NCBI GenBank assembly: GCA_022826565.1
Contig: JAJDUP010000026.1
Location: 62,001-126,000, forward strand
Direction: 5' to 3'
Length of the DNA: 64,000 nucleotides
Origin: Gemmatimonadota bacterium
GTDB lineage: Bacteria > Gemmatimonadota > Gemmatimonadetes > Longimicrobiales > Gaopeijiaceae
Position 1 is the first letter of the stretch; the number at the start of each line of letters is the position of its first letter. Positions 1-9,025 of the stretch are shown in pieces. A program made the translations under genes and the position numbers. Under the pieces are notes generated by a model that did not search any database, was not told where the DNA came from, and worked only from the letters and a program-made list of their open reading frames with translations.

Positions 1-2
1 AC

Positions 3-44
3 GGCGTGCTCGACGCGGTCTATCGCGCGTCGAGACCGGACTGA
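3..44 (+). CDS. C-terminal tail of an upstream gene cut by the window edge
   Basis: Reading from base 3 gives thirteen codons ending in TGA at 42-44, with G or C at most third positions as in the neighbouring genes. The residues (GVLDAVYRASRPD) are too few to assign a family. Another frame stays open to a TGA at 61-63 that touches the next start codon, but its codon use fits the region less well. The gene probably belongs with the glycosyltransferase that follows. Confidence 0.35.
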   Translation, partial: GVLDAVYRASRPD

Positions 45-62
45 AGCTGTGCGGTCGCGCTG

Positions 63-1208
63 ATGCTCTCCGGGGGCCGGCTGCGGATCCTCGTGGTGAA
101 TTGGCAGGATCGCCTCAATCCCAACGCCGGCGGTGCCGAGGAACATCTGCACCAGGTGTTCGGCCGCCTGTCCCGCAGGGGACACGACATCACCCTGCTG
201 TGCTCCGGCTGGGACTCGTGCGATCCCTCGGACGATATAGACGGCATCCGCGTTCTCCGAACCGGGGGCCGGTACTCCTTCAACCTGGCGGCACCGCTCC
301 ACGGCGAGCGACTCCTGCGGGGCCGGCGCTTCGACGTGGTCGTCGAGGACCTGAACAAGGTTCCGATGCTCTCTCCCCTGTGGGCACCGGCGCCCGTACA
401 CCTCCTCCTGGTCCACCACCTCTTCGGAGCGACCGCGTTCCGCGAGGCCAATCCCGGTCTCGCCACCGCGACCTGGCTCTTCGAGCGCGTCATCCCGGCC
501 GTGTATCGGGGGATGCCCTGCGTGGCGGTTTCGGAGAGCACCAGGGAGGACCTGACGGGCCGCGGCCTCGACCCCGCCAACATCGCCGTCATCCGCAACG
601 GTGTAGAACTCGACGACCTGAAGCCGGCCGCGGAGCGCTTCCCGAGGCCCACGCTCGTGTATCTCGGCCGGCTGAAGCGATACAAGCGGGTCGACCTCGT
701 CCTGAAGGCTGTGGCGCGGCTCCGCGACCGCGGGATGGGCGCGGATCTGATCGTGGCGGGCAAGGGGGACGCCCGCGCCGCGCTGGAGGCCACCGTCCGT
801 GATCTCGGGATCGGCGATCGGGTTCGCTTCGCCGGGTTCGTCTCCGAGCGGCAGAAGGCCGAACTGCTCTCCAGGTCCTGGGCGCACATCCTCACCTCCC
901 CCAAGGAGGGGTGGGGAATCGTGAGCATGGAGGCGTCGGCGTGCGGCACCCCGACAGTGGCGTCCGACTCGCCGGGACTTCGCGAGACGGTGCGTCACGG
1001 CGACACCGGATACCTCGTCCCGCACGGGGATGTGGCGGCGCTCGCGACGGCCCTGCAGCAAGTCATGCAACCGCAGAACCGTGACAGACTCGGACGGGCT
1101 GCCCGGTCAATGGCGGAGGAGTATTCCTGGGAGGCGATTGCCGACGCATTCGAAGCCCACCTGATGTTGCTGGCAGAGGATGCGCCGACGGTAGGGCGGG
1201 GCTGTTAG
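63..1208 (+). CDS. GT4-family glycosyltransferase
   Basis: The 381-residue protein has the two-Rossmann-domain GT-B layout of family 4 glycosyltransferases, which move a sugar from a nucleotide donor to lipid- or polysaccharide-linked acceptors at the inner face of the membrane. The N-terminal acceptor domain opens with a glycine-rich GGAEEHLHQVF loop near residue 23. The C-terminal donor domain begins near residue 200 (LVYLGRLKRYKRVD) and carries the retaining-enzyme E-x7-E motif at E282 and E290 in EGWGIVSME. ATG 63 overlaps a TGA at 61-63. The donor sugar and product cannot be read from the sequence; a role in LPS or exopolysaccharide assembly is an inference from the envelope genes nearby. 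Confidence 0.88.
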   Translation: MLSGGRLRILVVNWQDRLNPNAGGAEEHLHQVFGRLSRRGHDITLLCSGWDSCDPSDDIDGIRVLRTGGRYSFNLAAPLHGERLLRGRRFDVVVEDLNKVPMLSPLWAPAPVHLLLVHHLFGATAFREANPGLATATWLFERVIPAVYRGMPCVAVSESTREDLTGRGLDPANIAVIRNGVELDDLKPAAERFPRPTLVYLGRLKRYKRVDLVLKAVARLRDRGMGADLIVAGKGDARAALEATVRDLGIGDRVRFAGFVSERQKAELLSRSWAHILTSPKEGWGIVSMEASACGTPTVASDSPGLRETVRHGDTGYLVPHGDVAALATALQQVMQPQNRDRLGRAARSMAEEYSWEAIADAFEAHLMLLAEDAPTVGRGC

Positions 1209-1357
1209 CCGCCGGATAGACTCCCGCGGAATACCCGCCGCTACCGGTGCTCACACGGGCTTGTCCATGGGCTGTTAGACTAGGACTGTGTGCCGGACAT
1301 CCGCATCGCAAGGGTGGATGCGGCATTGCCGCCAACCGTCCACTTTCACCGCTTCTC

Positions 1358-1364
1358 AAGGAGG
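1358..1364 (+). promoter_or_regulatory. Strong ribosome binding site fixing the hpf start
   Basis: AAGGAGG lies seven bases before TTG 1372. It is why the short hpf start is preferred over the first codon of the longer open frame at 1288. Confidence 0.75.
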
Positions 1365-1371
1365 TCGACAC

Positions 1372-1674
1372 TTGACGCCGACACGCATAACCGCGCAGGG
1401 ATGCGAGATCACTCAGGCCATCCGCGACCAGGCCGAGGCATTGGCCGCGCGCTGGCCCCGCTTCGACCCTGCCACCATGGGAGTCAGCTTCGTATTTCAG
1501 ACCGAGGGCCGAACCTGCACCGCGGAGGCCATTGTATCCCGGCGACGCCGAAACCCGGTCGTCGCCCGAGGCAGGGGACCCGATTTCCGAATCGCCATGG
1601 ATGAGCTGGACGGCCACGTCAAGCGACTCCTGAGAAGAGACCGTACCAAGAGGAAGGAGCACCGCATTTCGTGA
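1372..1674 (+). CDS. hpf: Short-form ribosome hibernation promoting factor (HPF/RaiA family)
   Basis: The 100-residue protein belongs to the HPF/RaiA family, which binds the 30S decoding centre and silences or dimerises ribosomes in slow growth. The family start (TPTRITAQGCEITQAIRDQA) and the later acidic-basic pattern fit the short form; there is no C-terminal dimerisation domain. The frame is open from 1288, but the residues before 1372 look non-coding and TTG 1372 has an excellent AAGGAGG site. Its TGA overlaps the GTG of hprK, so this is the first gene of the PTS operon. The pairing recalls the rpoN-hpf-ptsN operon of Proteobacteria, although rpoN and rapZ are not in the window. Confidence 0.8.
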   Translation: MTPTRITAQGCEITQAIRDQAEALAARWPRFDPATMGVSFVFQTEGRTCTAEAIVSRRRRNPVVARGRGPDFRIAMDELDGHVKRLLRRDRTKRKEHRIS

Positions 1675-2630
1675 CGGGTTCGATCACCGTCGAGGAACTG
1701 GTGGGCGCAAGGGGGGATGCGCTGAACCTGCGGTGCGCCACATCGGGCGTTTCGCTGGAGGGCCGGATCACGCACCCCGATCTTTCGAATCCGGGCCTGT
1801 CGCTCGCCGGATACACCGCCCGCATCGCCGAGGGACAGATCCAGGTGTTCGGCGAGACCGAGATGAGCTACCTGTCCACCCTCTCGCCCGACCAGGCCAG
1901 GTGGCGGCTCGACGCGGTATTCGCCAGGGGGGTTCCCGCAGTATTCATCACGGGCGGGCAGGAAGTCCCGCAGCTGTTCCTCAGGGCGGCGGAGGAGGCC
2001 GGCATTCCGGTCTTCAGCACCCGCCTGCCCACAGTGGACTTCTACCGTATCCTGAAGCCCTATCTGGAAGACATGCTGGCGCCCACCACCACCGTCCACG
2101 GATCGCTGGCCGACGTCTACGGAATCGGGCTTCTCTTCACCGGCCCGAGCGGGGTCGGCAAGTCGGAGTGCGTGCTCGGCCTGGTGCAGCGTGGACACAG
2201 GCTTGTCGCGGACGATCTCGTACTGGTCTCCCGGCGCGGAACCGACGTGCTGATGGGGAAGGCCCACGCACTCCAGGATTTTCACATGGAGATCCGCGGG
2301 ATCGGCATCATCGATATCGCGTCGATGTTCGGTACGCGGGCGACCCGGCAGAGGAAGCGCGTGGAGATCATCGTGGATCTCCAGTCGTGGGACGACGCGC
2401 AGGAGTACGATCGCACCGGCTTCGGCCGCGAATTCACGAATATCCTGGGCGTGGACATCCCGCGCCTCGTCATTCCGCTGAACCCGGGGAAGGACCTCAC
2501 GGCCATAAGCGAGGTGATCGCGATGAACCAGCTCCTCGCCTACTCCGGAGTCGATGTCCCGACCCGTTTCAACGAGCGGCTGCGTCACGCGATGAATCCG
2601 CGTGATTCCCTGATCGAGGACTATGAGTGA
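1671..2630 (+). CDS. hprK: HPr(Ser) kinase/phosphorylase
   Basis: This 319-residue enzyme phosphorylates and dephosphorylates a regulatory serine on HPr. It has the usual two parts: an N-terminal domain to about residue 130, then the kinase domain with the P-loop GPSGVGKS at 158-165 and the HprK signature EIRGIGIIDI at 207-216. Length is normal for the family. The GTG start overlaps the hpf stop (GTGA), and its 3' end overlaps the EIIA gene by eight bases, so translation is probably coupled. The matching serine is present in the HPr encoded two genes downstream. No catabolite-control regulator is seen in the window. Confidence 0.95.
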   Translation: MTGSITVEELVGARGDALNLRCATSGVSLEGRITHPDLSNPGLSLAGYTARIAEGQIQVFGETEMSYLSTLSPDQARWRLDAVFARGVPAVFITGGQEVPQLFLRAAEEAGIPVFSTRLPTVDFYRILKPYLEDMLAPTTTVHGSLADVYGIGLLFTGPSGVGKSECVLGLVQRGHRLVADDLVLVSRRGTDVLMGKAHALQDFHMEIRGIGIIDIASMFGTRATRQRKRVEIIVDLQSWDDAQEYDRTGFGREFTNILGVDIPRLVIPLNPGKDLTAISEVIAMNQLLAYSGVDVPTRFNERLRHAMNPRDSLIEDYE

Positions 2631-3036
2631 CGCGGCGCACCCCGGGCCCGAGCCGGTGCGGGGCGTGGTGGTCGCGCACGGCGAGCTGGCCGACGGGCTC
2701 GTAAGCGCGGTCAGGCAGATCGCCGGCGCCACGCCCGAGGCCCTGGTCGGCGTGCCCAACATCGGCGTCGGCCGCGAGGAGCTCTGCCAGCGTACCCGCG
2801 ACGCACTCACGGGTGACCGCAATCTCGTGTTCACGGATCTGCCCGGCGGCAGCTGCCATCTGGCCGCCATGATCGTCACCCGGGAGTTGCCCGAGGTGCC
2901 GGTCATCACCGGCGTGAATCTCCCGATGCTGCTGGACTTCGTCTTCAACCGGGGACTCGAGCTCGAGGAGCTGGTGCCCCGCCTCACGGAAAAGGGGCGG
3001 ACGGCCATCGTCGGCAACCGTCCCACTCCCTGCTGA
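2623..3036 (+). CDS. PTS EIIA domain protein, mannose type
   Basis: A single-domain, 137-residue EIIA of the mannose/sorbose family. The phosphate-accepting histidine is H19 in VVVAHGELADGL, followed by the conserved DLPGGS segment near residue 73. In sugar-transporting PTS this protein passes phosphate to an EIIB, but no EIIB, EIIC or EIID gene is in the operon, so it most likely acts as a phosphorylation-dependent regulator, as in the hprK-EIIA-hpr clusters of Alphaproteobacteria. Its start lies inside hprK and its stop is three bases before the HPr start. Confidence 0.88.
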   Translation: MSDAAHPGPEPVRGVVVAHGELADGLVSAVRQIAGATPEALVGVPNIGVGREELCQRTRDALTGDRNLVFTDLPGGSCHLAAMIVTRELPEVPVITGVNLPMLLDFVFNRGLELEELVPRLTEKGRTAIVGNRPTPC

Positions 3037-3039
3037 GCC

Positions 3040-3306
3040 GTGAAGCACACCGTCGCGGTCGAGGTGCCCAACCCGCTGGGGATGCACGCGCGTCCGTCCG
3101 CCGAGTTCGTCAAGCTGGCGGCGACGTTCGCCTCGTCCATCACCGTGATGCGAAATGACCTGTCGGTAAATGCCAAGAGCATCATGGGCGTGCTGATGCT
3201 GGCCGCCGAGCAGGGGAGCACGCTGGTCATCACGGCCCGGGGAGCCGATGCGGAGCGCGCGGGAGAGGCACTGGCCGCTCTGGTCAGGGGCGGATTCGAT
3301 GAGTGA
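3040..3306 (+). CDS. ptsH: Phosphocarrier protein HPr
   Basis: An 88-residue HPr with both regulatory sites. The histidine phosphorylated by enzyme I is H16 in GMHARPSAEF, and the serine targeted by HprK is S47 in NAKSIMG. It starts with GTG three bases after the EIIA stop. Keeping both sites means that sensing by enzyme I (PEP) and by HprK (ATP, Pi, metabolites) could meet on this protein. The last codons overlap the start of ptsI. Confidence 0.93.
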   Translation: MKHTVAVEVPNPLGMHARPSAEFVKLAATFASSITVMRNDLSVNAKSIMGVLMLAAEQGSTLVITARGADAERAGEALAALVRGGFDE

Positions 3307-5101
3307 CGGCGGCAGAAGCGATCCGGCCAGTCGGAGCGGGCGCCGCGGGCCGATCGTCCTGGCCGGTTCCGCCGCGTCGGAGGGAATCGCCATGGGAACG
3401 GTCTGCAGCGTCGCGTGGCGCGTTCCCGAGGTGCCCCGGGAGACAACGACCGGTCCGCGGGCGCGCGAGGAGGAGCTGACGCGTTTCGGCGCGGCCCTCG
3501 AGTGGGCGCGGTGCCGGCTCGAAGAGCTCAAGCGCGACACTGAGTCCCGCCTCGGGAGCGTCGAGGCCCGCATCTTCGACCCGCAGATTCTCATGCTGGA
3601 CGACCCTGAGGTCGTGGCCGGCACGGAGGGGTACATCACGGACAACCGCCTGACCGCGGCCCGCGCCTTCGACCTGCGCATGCTGGAACTCAAGGAGCGC
3701 TGGTCGCACACCTCTCACCCGATGGTGCTGGACCGGCTCAACGACCTCCAGGACCTCAAGCTGCGCGTCCTCAGCCACCTGCTGGATCTGCCCAATCCCT
3801 GGGACATCGAGACCGGCAGCGGCGTGGTCGCGGTCGCGCGGAACCTGACGCCCAGCTTCGTGGCTCGCCTCGACGCCGCAGACGTCGTCGGGATCGCCAC
3901 CGATGAAGGGTCGCGCACTTCGCACTGGGCGATCCTGGCCCGATCTCTCGAGATCCCCGCCGCGGTGGGACTGGGGGATGTATCGAGCAAGGCCGGCGAT
4001 GGCCAGCTGATCATTGTGGACGGTGGCACGGGGAGGACCGTCATCGATCCCGACAGCGAAGAACAGGAGCGTCTGGAACGCCGCCGCTCCAGGATCCGCG
4101 ACTGGAGGCGTGTCGCCCTGGAGGAGGAGGACCCGTCAACCCCGGATTGGAACGGCATCACCCTGCGGGCGAATCTGGACCTGCCCGCGGATGCGGTCCG
4201 CGCCCGGAACCACGGGGCCCGCGGCATCGGTCTCTTCCGGACCGAATTCCTGGTCGTCGGCCGCAACACGATGCCCGGAGAAGAGGAGCAGTATCAGGCC
4301 TACCGAACCGCCGCGCGCGCGTTTCCCTCCGATCCGGTCTTCATCCGGACCTTCGATCTCGGCGGCGACAAGTTCCCCATGTTTCTCCGCGCGGCATTCG
4401 AGGAGAACCCCCTGCTCGGACGCCGAGGGGTTCGGGTGTGCCGGGACGAACCCGAACTCTTCGTCACCCAGTTGCGCGCCATCCTTCGCGCGGCGGTCCA
4501 CGGCGACATCCGGATCATGGTTCCCATGGTGAACGGCACGGACGAGATCACGGTCGTCCGCGAACTGCTGGAGCGCGCCAGGGGCCAGTTGCGCAGCCAG
4601 GGGGTTCCCATGGGCGACGGGATCGAGGTCGGCGCAATGATCGAGACGCCGGCCGCGGCGCTCCATGCCGCGGCCCTGGCGCCCCACGCGGACTTCCTCT
4701 CGATCGGCACCAACGACCTGGTCCAGTACGCCCTGGCGGTGGACCGCACCAACGCGCGGCTGGCCCACCTCTACGATCCGCTGCACCCCGCCGTACTCCG
4801 CCTGATCGAGATGGTAGCGTCGGCAGGCCGCGACGCCGGCATCGAAGTCAGCGCCTGCGGAGAGATGGCCGGCCGGCCCAGGGGGGCGTTCGTGCTCGTG
4901 GGTCTCGGGGTGGAGGTCCTCTCGGTGGCGTGGCCCTCGCTCCCCGAGATCAGGAGCCTCCTCCGGTCCTACTCCCTCTCCGACATTCGCGCCGCGGCCG
5001 CCCGCGCGCTCGATGCACCCACGGGTGAAGCGGCTGGCCGGGTTCTCTCCGAGTCCCTGCACGACGCGGCAGGCCGCCGCCTATTCCCCTTTGGGCCGTG
5101 A
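3299..5101 (+). CDS. ptsI: PTS enzyme I (PEP-protein phosphotransferase)
   Basis: The 600-residue enzyme transfers phosphate from PEP to HPr. The frame is open from 3248, but ATG 3299, which overlaps the HPr TGA, gives the expected length and coupling. The N-terminal domain carries the phosphohistidine H209 in EGSRTSHWAIL; the TSH core is kept although the flanking residues differ from the common GGRTSH. The C-terminal PEP-binding barrel has RTEFL, the SIGTNDLVQY segment and the active cysteine in SACGEMAGRP. With HPr and EIIA it completes a phosphorelay that lacks any sugar permease in this operon. Confidence 0.94.
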   Translation: MSDGGRSDPASRSGRRGPIVLAGSAASEGIAMGTVCSVAWRVPEVPRETTTGPRAREEELTRFGAALEWARCRLEELKRDTESRLGSVEARIFDPQILMLDDPEVVAGTEGYITDNRLTAARAFDLRMLELKERWSHTSHPMVLDRLNDLQDLKLRVLSHLLDLPNPWDIETGSGVVAVARNLTPSFVARLDAADVVGIATDEGSRTSHWAILARSLEIPAAVGLGDVSSKAGDGQLIIVDGGTGRTVIDPDSEEQERLERRRSRIRDWRRVALEEEDPSTPDWNGITLRANLDLPADAVRARNHGARGIGLFRTEFLVVGRNTMPGEEEQYQAYRTAARAFPSDPVFIRTFDLGGDKFPMFLRAAFEENPLLGRRGVRVCRDEPELFVTQLRAILRAAVHGDIRIMVPMVNGTDEITVVRELLERARGQLRSQGVPMGDGIEVGAMIETPAAALHAAALAPHADFLSIGTNDLVQYALAVDRTNARLAHLYDPLHPAVLRLIEMVASAGRDAGIEVSACGEMAGRPRGAFVLVGLGVEVLSVAWPSLPEIRSLLRSYSLSDIRAAAARALDAPTGEAAGRVLSESLHDAAGRRLFPFGP

Positions 5102-5158
5102 CCATTATCGTATTTGTCCCGCCTGTTTCCTCCTGCCCTCCCTGAAAAGCCAAAGAAC

Positions 5159-6373
5159 TTGAACTGTCGCCTTTTCACCTCCGAGTCGGTTACGGAGGGT
5201 CACCCCGACAAGATCGCGGACCAGATCTCCGACGCCGTGGTCGACGCAATCCTCAGGAACGATCCGGACGGCCGCGCCGCCTGCGAGACGCTGGTCACCA
5301 CCGGGCTGGCCCTCGTTGCCGGCGAAGTGAGCCCTACAGCCCAGCTTGACGTTCCGGGCCTGACCCGCAAGACCATCCTGAAGGCGGGCTACGACCGGCC
5401 GGAGTACGGCATCGACGGGCAGACCTGCGCGGTCCTGACGGCGATGGACCGCCAGTCGCCCGAGATCGCGGCCGCCGTGAACGCCAGGAGCGACGGTGGG
5501 ACCTCGAAGTCCCTCGGCGCCGGCGACCAGGGGATGATGTTCGGATTCGCCTGCGACGAAACGCCCGAACTCATGCCCGCCCCGATTTCCGTCGCCCACG
5601 CCCTGGTCAAGCAGTTGTCCCGGGTCCGCCAGGACGGCGAAGTCGATTGGCTCAGGCCGGACGGCAAGTCCCAGGTCACATTCGCCTACGACGAGCACGG
5701 GAAGCCCCGGCACATCACGACGGTGGTCCTGAGCGCCCAGCACGACGAGGACATCCCCCACAGCCGGATTCGGGAGGAACTCATCGCAAAGGTGATCGTT
5801 CCGGTGCTCCCGGAAGCCTTCGCGCCCGACCCGCGCGCAATCACCTATCACGTCAATCCCAGCGGGAGCTTCACCCGCGGAGGGCCGCACGGAGACGCCG
5901 GATTGACTGGCCGCAAGATCATTGTGGATACCTACGGGGGGCTCGGGCGCCACGGGGGCGGCGCATTCTCCGGCAAGGATGCCACCAAGGTCGACCGGTC
6001 GGGTGCCTACGCGGCGCGGTGGGCGGCCAAGAACCTCGTTGCTGCCGGGGCGGCATTGCGATGCGAGGTGCAGCTCGCCTACGCGATCGGAGTTGCGGAG
6101 CCGGTGCAAATCTGGGTGGACTCCTTCGGTACGGCCGCTCGCGGCCTCGACGACGGCATGCTTTCGGCTGCCGTGCAGCAGGTCTTCGACTTCCGCCCGG
6201 AATCGATCATCCGCGACCTGGAGCTGGCGGCACCTGTGTTCGCGCCGACCGCGGCATATGGGCACTTCGGCCGGTCTCCGCGGCGGGAGAAGATCGACGG
6301 GCGCGATGTCCAGCTCTTCGGCTGGGAGCGGCTCGACAGGGTAGGGGACCTGAGGTCCGCACTGGGCCTGTAG
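5159..6373 (+). CDS. metK: S-adenosylmethionine synthetase
   Basis: MetK makes S-adenosylmethionine from methionine and ATP. All family signatures are present: FTSESVTEGHPDKIADQISD at the N-terminus, the GAGDQGMMFGFA loop, and the late GGGAFSGKDATKVDRSGAYA segment. The frame is open from TTG 5114. TTG 5159 places the protein start (MNCRLFTSES) where the family normally begins, but neither codon has a good ribosome site, so the start is uncertain. It follows ptsI by about 57 bases and could be cotranscribed. Length is about 404 residues, slightly above the usual 380-400. Confidence 0.95.
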   Translation: MNCRLFTSESVTEGHPDKIADQISDAVVDAILRNDPDGRAACETLVTTGLALVAGEVSPTAQLDVPGLTRKTILKAGYDRPEYGIDGQTCAVLTAMDRQSPEIAAAVNARSDGGTSKSLGAGDQGMMFGFACDETPELMPAPISVAHALVKQLSRVRQDGEVDWLRPDGKSQVTFAYDEHGKPRHITTVVLSAQHDEDIPHSRIREELIAKVIVPVLPEAFAPDPRAITYHVNPSGSFTRGGPHGDAGLTGRKIIVDTYGGLGRHGGGAFSGKDATKVDRSGAYAARWAAKNLVAAGAALRCEVQLAYAIGVAEPVQIWVDSFGTAARGLDDGMLSAAVQQVFDFRPESIIRDLELAAPVFAPTAAYGHFGRSPRREKIDGRDVQLFGWERLDRVGDLRSALGL

Positions 6374-6553
6374 CGGCGCGCAGCGGAGGCGCCGGGCGCT
6401 GCGGCAGGGGCGACGGAGGATGTGCCGCGGCGTCCCGTCCTGAAACCGGCGGGTTGTGCAACGGGACACCACAGCGCATCATCGGCTGAGGGATTGGAGA
6501 CCCCGGCGGCGTAGCACTCGTCGAGACGCAACCGGCAACGCCAGGAGAAAGAC

Positions 6554-7063
6554 GTGATCGAGGTGAGGGTGCAGAGCCTGGCGTTCGACAAGACTTCGAA
6601 CACTCCCGTGGTCATTCTGAAGGACCCGGAGAGCGAACGCGTCCTCCCGATCTGGATCGGTCCGGGAGAGGCGAGCGCCATCGCCATGCACATGGGAGGG
6701 GTGGCGTTCCAGCGCCCGCTCACGCACGACCTGCTCGTGGCGGTACTGGGCGGTCTCGGGGGAACCCTCCAGCGCGTGCTGATCACCCGGGTCCAGAACA
6801 GCACCTACTTCGCCGAGCTCATCATAGACCAGGACGGCGAGATCATCTCGGTCGACGCCCGGCCCTCCGATTCCATCGCGATCGCACTCAGGGCGCGGGC
6901 GAGCATCTTCGCCGACGAGGCTCTGCTCGAAGCGGTGACCAACGCGATGGCCGCCGAAGAGGGCGACGCCGGCGGCGACGATGAAGACCGCATGACCCCG
7001 GAACAGCTCGAGGAATACCTGCGCGGCATGCATCCCGAAGATCTCGGGCGGTTCGAACGCTGA
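6554..7063 (+). CDS. Bifunctional nuclease (BFN/DUF151) family protein
   Basis: The 169-residue protein matches the BFN/DUF151 family in its first 135 residues: VRVQSLAFDKTSNTPVVILKD, then LPIWIGPGEASAIAMHMGG and the VDARPSDSIAIALRARA segment. Members have been described as DNase/RNase proteins, but the bacterial role is mostly unknown. The acidic C-terminal tail (EEGDAGGDDED) is variable in the family. GTG 6554 is preceded by AGGAGA at a suitable distance. The next gene follows without a clear promoter and may be cotranscribed. Confidence 0.88.
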   Translation: MIEVRVQSLAFDKTSNTPVVILKDPESERVLPIWIGPGEASAIAMHMGGVAFQRPLTHDLLVAVLGGLGGTLQRVLITRVQNSTYFAELIIDQDGEIISVDARPSDSIAIALRARASIFADEALLEAVTNAMAAEEGDAGGDDEDRMTPEQLEEYLRGMHPEDLGRFER

Positions 7064-7149
7064 CCTCCTTCCCACCTCGCTGCGCGCCGCGACTGAGCCG
7101 GGCCCGCCGAGCCCTGTACGGCATTGCGTGGTGCTGCTGCGCCACATTC

Positions 7150-8193
7150 ATGCCTCAGGGCGTCACATCCCAGGAGCCCGCCACCCTCGTGATTTCGGGC
7201 GAGGTCCGCGTGGCCGACGAGCCCGCCGACAGCGGAACGGTCGTACTCCACCGCGTTTCCACGTTTTTCACCGGAGAGGTGGACAGCGTCGCGGTGGATC
7301 CGGGCGGCGGCTTCGAGTTCGTCATCCCGCGACTCTCCGAAATCCTCGGCGACGACGTCTACTTCGCCTCCATCCGCTATCAGGGAGTGCTCTACTTCGG
7401 CGGGCCGGTGACCGAGGCGGCGGATACCGTCGGCACCTACCTGATCCGAGCCTGGCCGGCCGTCGGCGCCACCCTGGAGACACGGCTTCCCCTCAGGGTC
7501 CGCAACACCTTCGTCGAACGGGCGGAATCGGGCACGGGCTGGCGGGTCACCGACCTCTTCGAGATCGCGAACCACACTCGGACGACCATCATCGCCAGCG
7601 AGCACGGTCCGTCGTGGTCCTACGCGCTGCCTCCCGGCGCTGCAGACTTCGCGGTAGGCGAGAGCGACCTTGCGTCCGAGGCCGCTTCGTTCAGCGGCGG
7701 GCGCGTGAACACGTCGGCGCCCGTGCCCCCGGGAGAGAGCGTGTACCTGTTCCGCTACCGCCTCCCCGACGACGCCTTCACGCTGCCGCTGGAGGGATTG
7801 ACCGAATCCATGGAACTCCTCTTCCGGGAGCCGGCCGGCGAGCTGACGGTCGGCGGACTCGCGGCCGTCGGCCCCATGGACCTCGAGGGGGGCACCTTCC
7901 GGCGCTTCGCCGGCCGGGAACTCGCTCCCTCGGTGGTGACGGTGGAGCCCGGGCAGGCGCTGACCCCGGCGAACTCGGTCCCCCTCGTGGCTGTTCTCCT
8001 GGCGCTGGCGCTGACCGTCGCCGGTTCATTCCTCGCGATGCGCACGCGCCTGCACCCGGCCCGGGCCGCCAGCGCGCGGCGGCAGGCGCTGGTCGAGATC
8101 GCGCGCCTCGATGAAGCGTGGAGCCGCGGCGAGCTGGAGGTCGACGACTACGACCGCCGGCGGACGCGGCTTTTAGGGGAGCTGCAGAGGTAG
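7150..8193 (+). CDS. Membrane-anchored exported protein of unknown function
   Basis: The 347-residue product is not recognised. Its first half resembles beta-sandwich domains of the carboxypeptidase-regulatory type (ISGEVRVADEPADSGTVVLH), a hydrophobic segment lies at about 280-297 (LVAVLLALALTVAGSFLA), and a short basic-acidic C-terminal helix follows (GELEVDDYDRRRTRLLGELQ). This suggests an outward-facing domain held by one membrane helix with a short cytoplasmic tail. Codons just before ATG 7150 encode a hydrophobic, signal-like run (ALYGIAWCCCATF), so the true start may be an upstream non-ATG codon. It lies between the BFN gene and recO, all on the same strand. Confidence 0.65.
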   Translation: MPQGVTSQEPATLVISGEVRVADEPADSGTVVLHRVSTFFTGEVDSVAVDPGGGFEFVIPRLSEILGDDVYFASIRYQGVLYFGGPVTEAADTVGTYLIRAWPAVGATLETRLPLRVRNTFVERAESGTGWRVTDLFEIANHTRTTIIASEHGPSWSYALPPGAADFAVGESDLASEAASFSGGRVNTSAPVPPGESVYLFRYRLPDDAFTLPLEGLTESMELLFREPAGELTVGGLAAVGPMDLEGGTFRRFAGRELAPSVVTVEPGQALTPANSVPLVAVLLALALTVAGSFLAMRTRLHPARAASARRQALVEIARLDEAWSRGELEVDDYDRRRTRLLGELQR

Positions 8194-8210
8194 AATCCAC
8201 GTCCAGCCCG

Positions 8211-8981
8211 ATGCCGATCCTGACGACTCCGGCGATCCTGCTTCGCTCGCATCCCTATTCGGAGACCAGCCGGGTGCTGCGCTTCTACACCCGTGACATC
8301 GGCCTTGTGGGCGCGATGGCGCGAGGCGTACGGAAGGGCGCATCCAGGGGGCGGGGCGGGACCGCGTCCTTCGGTGAGGGCGTGGCGGTTATCACCTTTC
8401 GCGACAGCCGCGACCTCCAGTCGCTGCACGAATTCACGCCGACGAATGCTCACCTGGGACTTGCCCGGGACTTCCGGCGTCTGGCGGGCGCTTCGGTGGC
8501 GGCCGAACTGGTGCTGCGCCACGCCCAGCAGGAGCCGCACCCCGAACTCTTCGAGGCTCTCTCCGGCGGCCTCGGGCGGCTGGAGGCGACCGGCCCCGAA
8601 GGAGTGGTCGGAGAAGTGCTGTCCTTGTGCTGGAGCATCGTGCAGCTGCTGGGATTCGGTCCCGAACTGGAGGTGTGCACCGCGTGCGGCGTGGTGTTGG
8701 AGGACGGGGACATGGGGCGCTTCGACCTGGAGGAAGGCGCGATTCGCGGGCCCGGCTGCCCGGCCGCGGAGGGGGCACGCCGCATCGGCCCGGTAGCCCG
8801 GACTCACCTAACCGCATTTCTGCACGGCGAAGTGCCGCCCGGACTGCGCGGCCGGCGCGCGCACCTTTCCCTGCTGGACGACTTCACCACCTTTCACATG
8901 CTCGGCGGACGCCGCCTCGAATCGTTTCGCTTCCTCGAGCCCGAGAGCTTCCCCGACCGCGATGCACCCGCCCACACCTGA
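8211..8981 (+). CDS. recO: DNA repair protein RecO
   Basis: RecO anneals single strands and loads RecA in the RecF pathway. The 256-residue product starts with the typical OB-fold N-terminus (TTPAILLRSHPYSETSRVLR, then GARGVRKG-like GMARGVRKGAS) and has the helical C-terminal domain with the CTACGVVL zinc-site remnant near residue 160. Only three of the four usual cysteines are obvious. The frame is open from 8118, but ATG 8211 gives the family N-terminus. It precedes selB by 44 bases. Confidence 0.88.
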   Translation: MPILTTPAILLRSHPYSETSRVLRFYTRDIGLVGAMARGVRKGASRGRGGTASFGEGVAVITFRDSRDLQSLHEFTPTNAHLGLARDFRRLAGASVAAELVLRHAQQEPHPELFEALSGGLGRLEATGPEGVVGEVLSLCWSIVQLLGFGPELEVCTACGVVLEDGDMGRFDLEEGAIRGPGCPAAEGARRIGPVARTHLTAFLHGEVPPGLRGRRAHLSLLDDFTTFHMLGGRRLESFRFLEPESFPDRDAPAHT

Positions 8982-9025
8982 TCCCGTTTCCCCACCGCGC
9001 CGCGCCGCCGCAGGAGAGCAGGGCC

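Noticed and set aside
1497-3446. A 649-codon minus-strand open frame across hpf, hprK, EIIA and HPr
   Set aside because: It is antisense to five well-recognised genes; its residues are arginine/proline-rich with no domain, as expected of mirror frames in GC-rich DNA.
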